A stretch of 64,000 bases of DNA from Trema orientale (lineage: Eukaryota; Streptophyta; Magnoliopsida; Rosales; Cannabaceae). Each line of letters opens with the position of its first letter. Within the stretch, counting starts at the first letter, position 1. Location: NCBI GenBank assembly GCA_002914845.1, contig JXTC01000723.1, positions 15,736-79,735 of the forward strand. Direction: 5' to 3'. Below are positions 11,973 through 24,869 of the stretch, one piece after another. The notes beneath the pieces are model-generated. The model did not search any database, was not told the origin of the DNA, and saw nothing but the letters and a program-made list of their open reading frames with translations. The translations under genes were made by a program, and so were the position numbers.

Positions 11973-12980
11973 TTCATTTGCCATATCCATGAGAGTAGAT
12001 CCCAGAAGATCAAACAGCAAACTTAAAGGCAACCAAGAATGAGGGACACCATCAGGGAGAGAAGGCATGATCAACACCATTAAGCCTCCAACCACAAGCT
12101 CCTTAGCTCTGGCATCCAAGAACTTTTCCGTGTCCTCAGCAAACTGAGCTCCATAAGATAGGAAAACCTCATGTGGTGCATTTGAGTAGTGAACTCTCCC
12201 TCAGTTAAACGCCGGAGAGTTCTCGTCAAGCAACTCTTCTGGCAGCTTGAGAGCCAGTGGAGTGCATATGAAGAATAGACAATGTGAAGAGAGGTGTTGG
12301 GGAACAACCGGCCATGGAAAGACCCTGGTACACCAGCTGCGAAGTAGGGCCTTTCGGTGGGGAGAGAAGAGAAAAGGGTGTTGAAATCATTGGTGACTTG
12401 ATCATTGAAGAAGACTTGGAATTCAAGCATTTGAGACGAAGAGAAATGGTGGCCTTGAGATTGTTGGTACTTGTGTTGAACAACTTCTAGTATGTTTTTC
12501 ATGGCATAGATGGTGTTTGGTCCAACTGAACATCCCAAGTCAGCTATACGGAATATGTTTTTGTTTGATGATGAAGGGAACAATTCGTTTATGTCAAGCT
12601 TATCTGCGATTGCGTCTTGGATCATGGACCTTGCTGCATTTGTAGCTATTTTCTGCAATTTTATTTGGCAGGGAATTAATTAACAGATAAATTGAAACAA
12701 AGAAAACAATGAAGTAGCATTTCAACACTTTTTTTTACTGGGTCTTGGTCACTTTTGCATTTCTAATGCCTACGAAGCAATATATATAAAATGTCGTAAA
12801 ATACCATATGATTGAAAGAAGCTGAGAAGTAGGTTCTTCATTACCTCCACCTTTTTTTTTTTTCACATGAAAGGAAGTTTCTTCATTATCTCTTCATTAA
12901 TTAAAAAGAAAAACTGGAAAGATGATAATGTTTTCAGAAATGAGAACAAAAACTATTTTATAATGTTTTCAGAAAACAAT

Positions 12981-13712
12981 GGGTGTTGGCAAATATTTTT
13001 TAGAAACATTTTTTAGAGAAAAAAAATTATATGAATATAAAAAATCATATTTGTATTATAAAAAAAATATTTAGAGAGAAAAAGTCAAGAGAGATTGACT
13101 AGAGATAAATTCAAGTAAGGGAATGAAGAGAGAGAAAATTACAAGAAAAAAGGTAATAAAAGATAATAATAATAGATAAAGTGATAAGAGAGAATAGGGA
13201 AATAAACACTGTTGAAAAAGATAGAAGGAAAAAAAACTAATGAAAACACACAAGAGAGAAAGTGATAAGAATGTATAAAGATAGAAAATAAAGATAAAAA
13301 AAGTTAATAAAAAACAAAGTAGCAATAGAGAATGAGGAGATATAATGTGATTAAAAAAATCAAGAGATAGAAAATGATGAGAGAGAAAGTGATGAAATAA
13401 AATGAGGAGAGAGAATGAGGAGAGAGAAAGTGATGAGAGAGAATGAAGATTGAGAGAATAAAGAGAGAGAAAGTAATGAGAGAGAGTGAGGAGAGAGAAA
13501 GTTATGAGAAAGAAAGTGATGAGAGAAAATGATGAGAGAGAAAGTTACGAGAAAATATGTATATGAAAGTTGAAAGAATTTTTATTTTCTTATTTTTTTT
13601 AAAAAAAAGGTAAGAAAACACCTTGAAAACAACATTTTATTGTTCTCTGAATTTTCTGTTTTCTTTAACTCTATTTTTAAAAACTGTTCTTAGAGAACAA
13701 TGCCAAACACCC
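12981..13712. mobile_element. hAT-like MITE with GA-rich core
   Basis: The left end GGGTGTTGGCAAATATTTTT and the right end (minus strand GGGTGTTTGGCATTGTTCTC) form an inverted repeat that continues through TTTTTAGA/TCTAAGAA words. The centre, 13070-13560, is a degenerate GAGAGAAAGTGATGAGAGA microsatellite field. Ends of this kind are common in plant hAT-derived MITEs. I found no exact 8-base target duplication, so the superfamily is tentative. Confidence 0.6.
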
Positions 13713-15439
13713 TTACTTGTCCTCAGAGAATAATTTTCTATTTTTAAAAACAAAAAACTGCTTTTTAGTTATGATGCCAAACTACTTCTTAATTTTTGTG
13801 TCAATTTTAAGTCGACACGTACAATAAAAATAATATACAGGTAATTTTTGAGTTAATCTGCTTAACCAAAAAATGACCCGTGCAATTAATTAAACAGGTC
13901 ATTTTCATGTTAACACGATATGACACAAATATGACACGTTGGTTAAAATTTTTACATTTTAAAGGTAATTTTGATTAATTTTAAATTTATTTATATATAT
14001 TTATTTTAATTAATTAGTATATAATCGTGTTTAATATGAGTAATCATGTCAACACATATTATGATCAGATACACAATACATGTATTAAACGGGTTATATA
14101 CATCATGTCACGTTATATGTTTTTTATTAATTATGTCGTGTCCGAATTTACATTTTTAATATGTTGTTGATGGTGTCGTATTCGGATTGGGGTAATTATA
14201 GTGTCATAATTGTGTCAGCACAAACACAACAGTATTACACAAATTATTAGTCCTAAATTTCTTGAGAGAGTCTCTAAATTCTTGGACTAATTTTCATGAC
14301 GACTCTCTTCTAAATAACTCGTATACCTAAGTATTATAGATAGGTAATAAATACAATTGGGAACTAAACCTAAAAGTGAATGTTAAACAAGAAGAGGGAA
14401 CTTAATACAATCGAAGATTCACACCCAAGAGGTGTGCTAAGATCCTCATATTGAAAAAAGTGACTTATCCATAAATTTTATCAAAACCAATCACCATCAT
14501 CATATCAAACATTTAAATTTAATTGGATACTTTATTCCTTAACAAATACTAAAATATATTATTTTTCAATGAATCTCAAAATACTTCTACTACTATTACT
14601 ACCACCACCACCACTTGCAGTACTCCACCGCTTCACTTGATCTTGATCCTGACCACACCTCTGTTCGATTGCCAATCCTAGCTATTTCATCCATTTTTCA
14701 ACCGGAGGTCGAACATGGTTAGCCACCTTACCCTTTGCCTTTTTTGTCGAAAATTTTTGACCAAGGTCGAGTTGGGAGTAAGGACTAAAAAATTTAATCG
14801 ATATTTTTGGCAGTATTTCGACCGAAATATCACTTCTGGAAAGGTCTCGATATAGATATCACATATAAGAAAAATTTATCAGAATATTGAGAAAAAAAAC
14901 AAAAGCTATCGTATCGATATTGTTATCAGAAAATTTGTTAACAAAACTACAAAAAATCGTGAAAATATCGATAAAATTATGGAAATATCAAAGATATATT
15001 GGTAACTCCAGCAAGTTCGTAATTTGTTAAACAAAAACTCATTTTTGACATTTTTTTCATCATAATTAGTTCAAATATAATATATACACGACAATTATAT
15101 TTTAGAAAAAGAGGAAAAAAAAAAGGAAAGAAAAGAATCCAAGAGGAAAGATTATTAAACATATATATGGCATATTAATAATTAGAATATACTCAAACTC
15201 TATTTCATAGTATCAATATTCTTTAGACCAAGATTGTACTTCTAATACTTTCAAAACTTCTAGAAATTTATTTTGGTATTAGTGTTATCTTATTATGAAT
15301 AATTATAAAATATTGTTAAATATTTCTATATTAATATATTCGTGAAAATATTTTTCAATTATAGTTAAATATTACACTAATTATTGAAAGCTATCATACA
15401 ACATTAAGCAACATAGATGCTATTTTTGTAAGAAAGCTT
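13713..15439. other. AT-rich intron filler with an ATATCGATA-rich segment
   Basis: No gene is seen. From about 14790 there is a segment of iterated CGATATTT / AATATCGAT words. A matching inverse segment lies at about 17575-17770, beyond the LINE, so the LINE appears to have landed inside an older inverted-repeat element. A (CCA)n run is present near 14602-14614. Confidence 0.4.
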
Positions 15440-17570
15440 TTTTTTCTTTTTTTTTTTAAATGAAAAAGGGATTTATTACTGTTGAAGATCGACAATTATA
15501 AAATGAGAGATAAAATACGGACAAGAGCCACCCCATATTCTATTACATTTAAAACGAATTGCAAATTGAGCCAGCTCATGGGCCATCATATTTCCTTTGC
15601 GGGAAACATAATGACACGAACCATAGCCAACAGAAGAAATAAAAATACAAATATCATTAACTAAAGATGCGATAGCGTAACAAGGGTTAGGGTTCAAAAT
15701 AGCATTGACAACAGCCAAGGAATCAGACTCGATCTCATCCAGGATACAACCAAAGTCAATAACTAACTTAATTTCTTCTCTCAGAGCCAAGAGTTCACAA
15801 ACCTCAACATCATCCGAACCAGGAATAAAATAAGACTAGCATGCAAGAACCAAACTGGAAGACTCACGAATCACCCCACCACCACCAAAACCCGGAACTC
15901 CGGACCAAACCACAGCATCTGTATTGAGCTTTAAGTCGCTAGAAGGACGGGACCACGATGAGGATGGTCGGTTACGCGCCAGTACAGGCAGAGTTTCTGA
16001 GGTGCACTTAGAGTTCTGAAACTCACTAAGAAACATCTGAGCAAAGTCTCTTAATTCCAAAGCATCACGTAGACAGCCGTCATGGAAATAAACACTCCTT
16101 CGATTCCAAATGGACCAAAGTATAATACAAATCAGTTCAAAGGATGGCTTTGATTGGGTCTAAAATAAAGGAAAAAGAATATCCTCGACTAAACTTGTAT
16201 TACACTTACATATAAGATCCCAACAGCCAATAAAAGTCCAAAGGCTTGCAAGATGCTCACACTTGAAGAAACAATGAGATAGAGTTTCAGTCTCCTCCTT
16301 ACACAAACAACATAATAGATCCACCAATATACGACGATGAATAAGGTTGATGGTAACTGGTAGACCACCATGGAATAATCGCCACATAAAGATCTTAACT
16401 CTGGGGAGAATTCGACAATTCCATAAATGAGTCCACCATTTCCTCAATTTTCCTGAACCAGAGTCACTAGCTTCCAATGAAGCATAAAGGGATGTTCGGT
16501 AACTAGACTTAACAAAGTATTCCCCCGACTTCTCACAATGCCGAAACTACTTATCTGGGGCATTAGACAAACCGATAGGGACAAAAAGAATAGCCGCCAC
16601 ATCAATAGGGAAGAAACGTTAATTGATCAACACTGAATTCCAGTAACCCGGATATAAAATCAAGTCCTTTGCCCACAAATCTTCATCGAATGCTACAGAG
16701 ATAGGCCGAAAAGTAGATGGTCTATTTAGCTAGGGATCCTTAAAGACCTTAATTAAAGCACCATTTCCCACTCTCCACCTAATTCCTTTTAGTAAGAGAG
16801 ATTTTTCCCATAAAATACTTTTCCAGAGCCAAGAACTCCCATTCTTGTCACCCAAATTCAAAAAGGAGGTATGTGGAAAATATTTCCCTTTGAGGACCTT
16901 CACAACAAGAGAATCTGGGTCGTTAAGAATTCTCCAAGCTTGTTTAGCCAATAAGGCTTGATTAACATCCCAATATCTCGAAAACCAAGACCACCTATAC
17001 TTTTTGGTTTGCAAATTGTCTCCCATTTAATCTAAGCTACTTTCCTAAACCCCACCAAAAGGATAAGAAAAGGGATCAGATTTCACTACAAATGGCTTCA
17101 GGAATATGAAAGATACTCATGACATAGGTTGGTATTGCTTGAAGCACAGCTTTAATTAACACCTCACGTCTGCCAGCTGAAAAAAGCCCTCGCTTCTAAG
17201 AGGTTACCCGGTACGAACTCTATCCAAAATATGCTCAAAAGTCTTCTTTTTATTTCTACGAACAATAGTCGGAAGCCCCAAGTACTTCTCATGTGACTGA
17301 CAAGATACCAAACCCAAAATAGATGCAATGACATTCCTCATAGGCTCATCAGTGTTAGGGCTGAAGGTAATTGCAGACTTATCCAAGTTCACTTTCTGAC
17401 CTGAAGCTCCCTCATAACAATATAAAATCTATTTAATAGCTAGGGCATCAGTCTCACAGGCACAAGCAAAAATAAGACTATCATCTGCAAAGAAGAGATG
17501 GCTAATTCAGGGGCTGCCATATGCAAATCTAAAACCAACCATGTCTCCAAAAGATTCGGCATTCGAGATC
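15440..17570 (-). mobile_element. 5'-truncated L1-type LINE
   Basis: On the minus strand the element enters at the reverse transcriptase FADDSLIF motif (near 17470-17500), then continues in fragments. These are an RT C-terminal region (17392-17204, NLDKSAITFS...EKYLGLP), an RT/zinc-knuckle linker (17026-16730, QALLAKQAWRI), a zf-RVT region (16477-16160, with CxxC...HCFFKC) and an RNase H region (16060-15476). It ends in a poly-A tail, seen as T-runs at 15440-15458 on the plus strand. Endonuclease and most of the RT are missing, consistent with 5' truncation during target-primed insertion. Several stops and frameshifts show that it is old. Confidence 0.88.
15476..16060 (-). pseudogene. RNase H domain remnant of the LINE
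   Basis: Read on the minus strand, KLNTDAVVWSG...GGGVIRESSSLVLAC is followed after a stop by LALREEIKLVIDFG, IESDSLAVVNAIL and the C-terminal HYVSRKGNMMAHELAQFA. This is the DxD...E...D pattern order of the plant LINE RNase H family (RVT_3). At least one in-frame stop separates the halves, so it is not functional. Confidence 0.82.
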
Positions 17571-18890
17571 ATTGCCGAAAAAGTTAATTTATTAGTGAAT
17601 TATTAGATGATTTAGCATTTTCTAAAGTCTTATTAAGTAATTCTATAATTTTAGGCAATTATTTGTAATTTCTGTGATTTTTTTTAGAAATTTCCGATAA
17701 TATCAATATTATCTCCAATATTTTGTAAAATTGGATTACCGATATTTCTATCGATACTGATATTTTCATCCTTTGGGTATAATTTTAGATTCCCAAATCT
17801 TTTATTAAATAAGAGTCCTAGTTTTGTAAATGATTTATAGTATTCATATATTTAGTACATACTTTTAGAAAAGGGTCAAAATTGATACGACTCAATATAA
17901 TAATAGTAGTAAATTAATTCATTCTTAAATTTGTTCATTATCATTCTTTTAGGGTTTGAGAACTTGGCTTTGTATGTTTAAACTTATTTAGTTCATGAAA
18001 GAGGAATTTAAACATCTTCAACTTGAAATCTTGATTTCTGATTTTTGGTGAAGGGGTAGGATCTTGAACCTTGACACTTGTTATACCTTTTCCGCATCAA
18101 ATATTGAGAACACAGAAATGCTTCGGAATACCTTGCTAAGCTGACAATTCTATTACGTTGGAATGCATAAGATCCTATATTATCAAGGGAAAATGTAAGT
18201 GTCATGCAATTTCAATGGTATGTTTTTCAAGGCAAAGTTCTAGAGTACACAAAATTGGCGGTATTAGGAAGACTAGGATATTAAGTGGTGAAACAACGAG
18301 CTTTGGCAATGATGGTCCATGAAGAGTAGTTATTGGAGGAGATTGGTTAAGTCAGATAAATGGTTGGTTGAATAAGAGAGTATTTGATCAAGTTCCATAA
18401 CGACATTTTCTCTTTTTCTGTTTTTTTTTTTTTTCTTCATCAAAAGCCGTGGTGAAAATATGGGCCTATATCACATCGAAGTAGGTAGTGAGGGATCCAG
18501 TATTTAATTTAGTATGGGCATAACGATTACAAATTTTTAAGAACCCAATCGTGTAAAAGAAAGAATTTTAATTATTTAATAAAATAATGATATTAAATAT
18601 AGATCAATAAGTTACAATTATCCCTTAAGAATCTTCTTTTTTTTTTTTGAATAAAAGAATCTTCATATTTTGCAAGCGTTCTGTGACAGAAAAATAATGA
18701 AAAATAGTTTCATTAGACACATAAGCGGATTATATATATATATATATATATAATATAGAACAAATTAATAACCAAAGGAATCTATGATAGAACAAAAAAT
18801 CAAGAAGCATTATCTCACATGAGACTGCGGGAAAGCAACTTTATATTGGGGAAATTAGACATTATATAGTAATTTAGAAAACAATTTGAA
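17571..18890. other. AT-rich intron filler
   Basis: The first 200 bases are the right-hand ATATCGATA-rich arm described for 13713-15439. The rest has TA microsatellites (18733-18751) and no recognisable gene. A 65-codon open frame at 18205-18008 on the minus strand has no recognisable domain. Confidence 0.4.
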
Positions 18891-18892
18891 AA

Positions 18893-21890
18893 ATACGGTG
18901 GTTTAAGTTTTTTTAAGGTGCGGTACGGTTTTTATTAAATAAATATCATTTTTTTAAAAACTATTTAAAAAAATACAATTTTTTAAAATAGTAACTAGTT
19001 TCTGGTAACTAAAGATATTAATAATAGGCAACTAGTAACTAGTAACAAGTTTTCAGAAACCGGTAACTAGTAACTATTTTAAAAAATGGTATTTTCCTAA
19101 ATATTTTTTAAAAAGTGATATTTTTCTAATGAAAACTGTATGAAAATTTGAGAAAAAGCCTGAGTTCCGTACTTTTGTAATTCTTTCAGTTTTTTATATG
19201 TAAAAGTGATAGAAACCTCTTTATGTTTAGTGGAGCTTAAGGCTAGAGGGTATTCAAAAGAGGATTTATGGCTTTTACGGTAGAAAGAAAAAAAAAAAAC
19301 ATATATACGGTAAATCAAAAGAATAAGCTCTCATACGGCATGCAGCCAGTATTTTTAAAAAGCGGGATGCAACAACGTATTAGCTTATATCTATATATAA
19401 AAGGAACTTAAAACATAAAATGATTTTGTGGTATAGATATCAGAATGACATAACATACGTATTTTGAAACCATTCATTCTCATTTTTTCTATTCAAGGAC
19501 TTTTTATCTTTAGTTTATTCAACTTTTCCCATTTCTATATTTTTTATTGACCCTGCTCCTTCGTTCTTTTTTGAAAAAAAAAAATTATTTCATTCTATAT
19601 CTTTTTATTTTTCCATTTAAGTTTTTGTTTCCCCTTTTCAGAAATAAGAAAAGACTACTCTCTCTCTCTTTTTTAAAAAAAAAAAAAAACACAAAATGCA
19701 CTACTTTTCTTATCTTTATTTTTTAAGAATCGTGAAAAATCTATAATCAGTAACCAAATCGGTAATAATAACTAGAAACTTGTTACTGAATTAGTAGTGA
19801 TAAACAGAATCCAGTAACTAAATTGGCAGTAGTAACTAGAAACTAGTAACCAATATGATAACTAATCTGGTACCCAATCTTGTTACCACTCTAGTAATTA
19901 GTAATCAAATTGGTAATTAGTAATTAGTTGGTTTTTAGTAACTCATAACTGAAATAACAAGTAACTAAACTGATTAATGGTAACCAATCAATCACAAGAC
20001 TTGAGTAACCATTAATTAATTTTGCATTAATCATTAAAAAAATAGGTAAAATAGGGGGGAAAAAAAAAGAAACAAAATTCAAATCTCATTGTTCTTCTTT
20101 TATTTTAAAAAAAAAATGAAATGGAAAAAGGAAAATTTCAAATAGAAAAAAGGGAGGATTAAAGTTAATAAGTGAAAAAAGTAGAAATGGGTAACTAGTA
20201 ACCAAATTGGCTACTGGTAACTTAATTGGTTACTAATAACTAGTAACAAAATCGGTAACCAGTAACTAAAAATTAGTAGTAGCAACTAAAAATTTATAAT
20301 CAGTAACCAAATCGATAATGGTAACTAGAAACCCGTTACCGAATTGGTAGTGATAAATAGAATCTAGTAACCAAATTGGCAGTGGTAACTAGAAACTAGT
20401 AACCAATATGATAACTGGTCTGGTACCCAACTTTGTTACCATTCTAGTAATTAGTAACCAAAGTGGTAACTTGTAATTAGATTAGTTATTGGTAACTGAT
20501 AACCAAAAAGTAACAAAATTAGTAACTGGTAACTAAATTAGTTATTNGGTAACTAGTAACCGGATTGACTAGTGGTAACTTAATCGGTTACTAATAACTA
20601 GTAACGAAATCGGTAACCAATAACTAGAAATTAGTAGTAATAACTAGAAATCTATAATCAGTAACCAAATCGGTAACGGTAACTAGAAACCCATTACTGA
20701 ATTGGTAGTGATAAATAGAATCCAGTAACTAAATTGGCAGTAGTAACTAGAAACTAGTAACCAATATGATAACTAATTTGGTACCCAATCTTGTTACCAC
20801 TCTAGTAACTAGTAACTAAATTGGTAATTAGTAATTAGTTAGTTTTTAGTAACTCATAACCGAAATAATGAGTAACTAAACTGGTTAATGGTAACCAATC
20901 AATCACAAGACTGGAGTAACTATTAATTAATTTTGCATTAACCATTAAAAAAAAAGGTAAAATAGGGAAAGAAAAAAAAAAGAAACAAAATTTAAATCTC
21001 ATTGTTCTTCTTTCATTTAAAAAAAAAAGGAAAACGAAAAAAAAAAATTTAAAAAAAAAAAAAAGGAAGAATAAAGGTAAAGAAAAAAAAAAAGAAAAAA
21101 GAAAAAAAAAAAATTGCTCATTAGGTCTCGAACTTGGGAGGGAAGGGAGAACAATAAACGAAGGCCAACCACTACGCCATAAAGATTTCTTTGATACTAG
21201 CTAACCATTTTAATATAAAAAGCAATTATTAAAAAGATGACTTTAATTACGATAGTGTCACCGCGTCTTTTACTCTCATTTTTTTTTTCAAAACTACCAA
21301 TTCTACACCGTATGAAAACTAATTCTTTCCGTAGTACCGTATTTGTATAATACTTTTTTATTTTTTAATGGTAAATCTCAAGTAAACCCTATTCAAAATT
21401 AGCAAGATCCGATCCGATCCACAAAAATTAAGTGAAAATTTGGCATTGTAAGATATTTTTAGAAAAGAATTGGAAATATATTGTAGACTCAATTTTTTTA
21501 GATCCGGTACCGTATTTTAGAAAAGAATTGGAAATATATTATAGACTCAATTTTTTAAGATCCGGTACCGTATTTTTTTAGAAAAATATCACTTTTTAAA
21601 ATATTTTTAGAAAAATATCATTTTCTAAAATAGTAACTAGTAACCGGTAACCAGTTTTCAACTATTGATAACTAGTAACCAAAGGTATTTATAACTGGTA
21701 ACTGGTAACCGGTAACTAGTTTTCAAATACTAATAACTAGTAACTATTTTAAAAATGATATTTTCTAAAAACTTTTTTAAAAGTCTTATTTTTCTAAAAA
21801 AAAAGTGGTACGAGAATTGAAAAAAATATGACCTACTGTATTATTGTAATTCTTTTTTGTTTTTGTAGGTAGAAATGTTAGAAACCTAAA
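18893..21890. repeat. GTAAC/GGTTAC-rich degenerate repeat field in a composite element
   Basis: Dense GTAACTAGTAACC-type words fill 18970-19080, 19740-20040, 20180-20940 and 21620-21770. Higher-order copies of about 320 bases occur at 19735-20058, 20282-20510 (partial) and 20647-20967, sharing long runs such as AACTAGTAACCAATATGATA. Direct copies of about 340 bases, at about 18893-19232 and 21550-21890, bracket the field, both containing a GGTACGGT/GGTACCGT word and ending in TTGTAATTCTTT...AGAAACCT. A-rich blocks follow at 20945-21110. No coding capacity. One unresolved base at 20547. Related in word usage to the element at 41960-45330. Confidence 0.7.
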
Positions 21891-22434
21891 AATTAATCCA
21901 AGTCAATTTGTAAAGTGTGGATATCTGCCTATGTGTGGATTAACTTTCTAAAGCACTTCTATGGATCAGATATACTTTTTACTTTAAAAGTGTCCAATTC
22001 AATCCAATCCACACTTAAATTATAAATAAAAAGATTATATATATAATTTATCCAATTTTTTGTAATTCATATATATTGTAAAATCTCATATTGCTTATTG
22101 TGTTTAAGGTATAAAGTTTTATTATATAATCTACCACACATGGGCATTACTTTCTAAAATACAAAGGTTCAAATTTGTACTAAAAATAAATAATTTAGAA
22201 CAAAAAAACTAACATAAAGCTCAGCTATAAGGGCTTATTAATTATGTCTAAATAATCGATCCAAAGTAACCAATCAAATCCATAATTTGCTTATTAGACT
22301 AGATTAGTTGAAATATTTTATGAGTATTGAATTGGATGCAAAATCTGAAATTCACACTTAGTGTGGATCGAGTGTAATAAGCTGAAAAAAGTGCACATTG
22401 GATTTGATGAACACCCTTAGCTGTTATATATATG

Positions 22435-23079
22435 TAGAGGTAACAAAATAGACTGGGCCAAATAGGCCGGCCTGGCCCTGCCCGGCCCGAAATAGTGCGA
22501 GCTTATATATCTAGGCCCTTTGGGCCGACCCAACCAACCAAAAATACATATACACATTTTAAAAAGATATATTTTTAAACAAATTTAAATAATTTTTTTC
22601 CCTATATCTATAAATACACATTCTCTTGCTCTTTTTTTCACACTTTCAAATTTTAATCTAATTCTAAATAATTTTCTTAAGATTTTTGTTTTAAACTTTT
22701 TTTTTAATCAACTATTCAACTTATATACTTATAACTTATTTAATTATTTTTAAATTTCGATCAATGAAAAAAAAAAAACATATTACCTATCTTTTTATAA
22801 ATTTTGATTTTAAATTTCTAATATTTTAAACTAATTATACATATAGTAATGTTATTTTTTTAATTTTTTTTTTAAAGCTGGCCAAGAATGGGCCGGCCCG
22901 TTCTAGGCCCAGGTCTGGCCCTTCTAGGAGTCTAGCGGGCTTACGGGCTGAGTTGGGCTCTTCTTTTAAATTTTCTATCCTGGTCGGCCCGGCCTGGCCC
23001 GTCCTTCCCTCTAGCCTGGCCCAGTCCGTCTTTCCCTCTAAGCCCGGCCCGGTCTAGCCCGCTTATTTTGCGACCTCTA
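22435..23079. mobile_element. Non-autonomous hAT element with 8-bp target duplication
   Basis: The ends are TAGAGGTAACAAAATAGAC and, on the minus strand, TAGAGGTCGCAAAATAAGC. The flanks carry an exact 8-base duplication, TATATATG, at 22427-22434 and 23080-23087. Eight-base duplications with such ends are typical of hAT transposons. The body has GGCCCGGCCC-type GC-rich stretches near both ends around an AT-rich centre. No transposase sequence is present. Confidence 0.9.
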
Positions 23080-23087
23080 TATATATG

Positions 23088-23250
23088 TTTATAAATGAAT
23101 GCGTACTATGTATTTTTGCACATATATAATGATTGATAGAGTTTCTGAGACAAAAAAAGGGGAGCAAGTATTCTTTTTTTATTTTTATAAATGAATGTGT
23201 ATTATGTAGTTTACATATATATAATGATTGATGGAGTTGCTGAGACAAAA
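23088..23250. repeat. Two-copy tandem repeat of about 65 bases
   Basis: TTATAAATGAATGCGTACTA... through ATAATGATTGATAGAGTTTC and GAGACAAAA recurs about 100 bases later as TTATAAATGAATGTGTATTA... with ATAATGATTGATGGAGTTGC. It starts one base past the hAT target duplication. Confidence 0.65.
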
Positions 23251-23831
23251 ATAAAAAGGAATTATCCTAAATATTAAATAAAAACAATAAAATTGGAAAA
23301 AACAAATAAATGTATATATATTGATTGTGGACTGTGGGTTTTATTTGAAAAATAAATAAACTTTTAGAGTGAAACATAAATTAAGAAAAGTTGAGTGAGG
23401 GTACTTGCCCCCACTCACCCCTATGCTAATCTGTCCCTCGAAGTAGGTTGAGAAAAGGGTGAAAGCAATACTAAAATATTTGAGTGGGCGACAGAAGTAG
23501 AGTTTTTATTTTTATTTTTAGTTCCAAAATAGAAATGGGATTTTCTAGGATTATTTGGTTTAATGTCTACGACATTTTGTTTTTTAAATAATTTCAAAAA
23601 TTCAGGGAAAGAGAAGAAATTCTGAAATTTGGGTTGGAGAATTTTTATTTTTTAGATTTAAGGAGCAAGAAACAAGCTTCTTCTGATACCAAACATGAGT
23701 TGGAAACCAAATAAAATTAACAAATATAAGTCTAATTACTCAAAATTAAATGTGCCTAATAATAGTTCTAAATATTATACTAACATAATTGCTAATTTAA
23801 CTCATTCTTGTTCGTTATTAATTACATTCTT
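23251..23831. other. AT-rich intron filler
   Basis: No gene or clear repeat is seen. A 66-codon frame at 23695-23895 runs into the next MITE and is likely chance. Confidence 0.4.
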
Positions 23832-24869
23832 AGGTGGCGTTTGGTTGCTAAACAAAAATGAAAAAGGAATAAGAGTGGTAATAGGAATGGAATGAGAGTA
23901 GGAATAGAATAGAAAAAAAATTGATTGAGTTGTTTGGTTGACATGTTAGAATCAGTACCTGAATGAGGATTACTATGTTTAGTTTATTATGAAATGGAAT
24001 GGAATTAATATTATATAGACGAAAATACTCTTACTATTAGAAAATTAGTACAAATGTTAAATTGGTACAAAAATTGATTCATTTATTTCTTTATGTATTT
24101 TTTGCATTAGAAAATTCTTTTTTCAAAAAATAAAAATTTTAAAGACAAATATATCATTTCTGTTATTTTTTTTATTATAAATTATAGTAAAAATTATATA
24201 TTTATATATAATATATGAGTATGAAGTGACATTACCTCGTTAATAATATAACATAACACTGCATTGGATATTCTACAATTCATTGAGATTTCTTTCTTCG
24301 TGGGGTTGTACTTAGGAATACATGATTTCAGAAAATAATACATCAAACTGTATACATGATTTTAGAAAATAAAACATCAAACAGTAGACGGTGTGATGTG
24401 TTATACAGGATTTCAGAAAATAGCACATCAAACCATATACGGTTTGATGTGTTATACAGGATTTTAGAAAATAACACATCAAACATCAAACCGTATAAGG
24501 TATGATATGTTATACAGGATTTCAGAAAATAACATATCAAACCATGATTTGATGTGTTATTTTCTGAAATCCTGTCTTACAAAAGGGGCAGAAATCAATT
24601 CTAGCATAATGAGGACTCACAAATGAACTGGTGTCGACTATAGATGAGAGAGAAGAAGGGTAATTTAGAGCATATGTGATTCAGGTTGGAATAGAATGGG
24701 CTTTCAACTCATTTGATTTAGGAATCCTAATTTATTTAAGTGGATGAATGACAATTACTATCGGAGTTTGCTTTCAAGTCTCAAAACTCAAACCAAACAA
24801 TTAAATTGGGTCTCTTTAGGAGTGAGAATCCATTCCAATACCCATTCAGCCCAACCAAATACCACCTCA
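23832..24869. mobile_element. hAT-like non-autonomous TIR element
   Basis: The left end AGGTGGCGTTTGGTTG and the right end (minus strand AGGTGGTATTTGGTTG) form a good inverted repeat; both then run into GGAATGG-rich sequence. The body contains the palindromic minisatellite at 24321-24574. A second similar element abuts on the right, which hides the target duplication. Confidence 0.65.
24321..24574. repeat. Palindromic minisatellite ending in a 60-base hairpin
   Basis: Units of roughly 60 bases repeat the order CAGGATTTCAGAAAATA, ACACATCAAACC, ATACGGTTTGATGTGTTATA. Each unit carries an internal inverted repeat. The last unit, 24515-24574, is an almost perfect hairpin of two 30-base arms (about 28 of 30 matched). 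Confidence 0.8.

Noticed and set aside
12661..13100. A first exon of the SABATH pseudogene close to exon 2
   Set aside because: No PMNGGDG...NSxxQ-type sequence on the minus strand here; the matching exon lies at 30971-30882.
18008..18205. Small protein-coding gene on the minus strand
   Set aside because: The 65-codon frame has no recognised domain, no start context of note, and lies in transposon-filled intron sequence.
24321..24574. CRISPR-like array (regular repeats with spacers)
   Set aside because: Eukaryotic context, whole units diverge together, and no unique spacers; it is a minisatellite.
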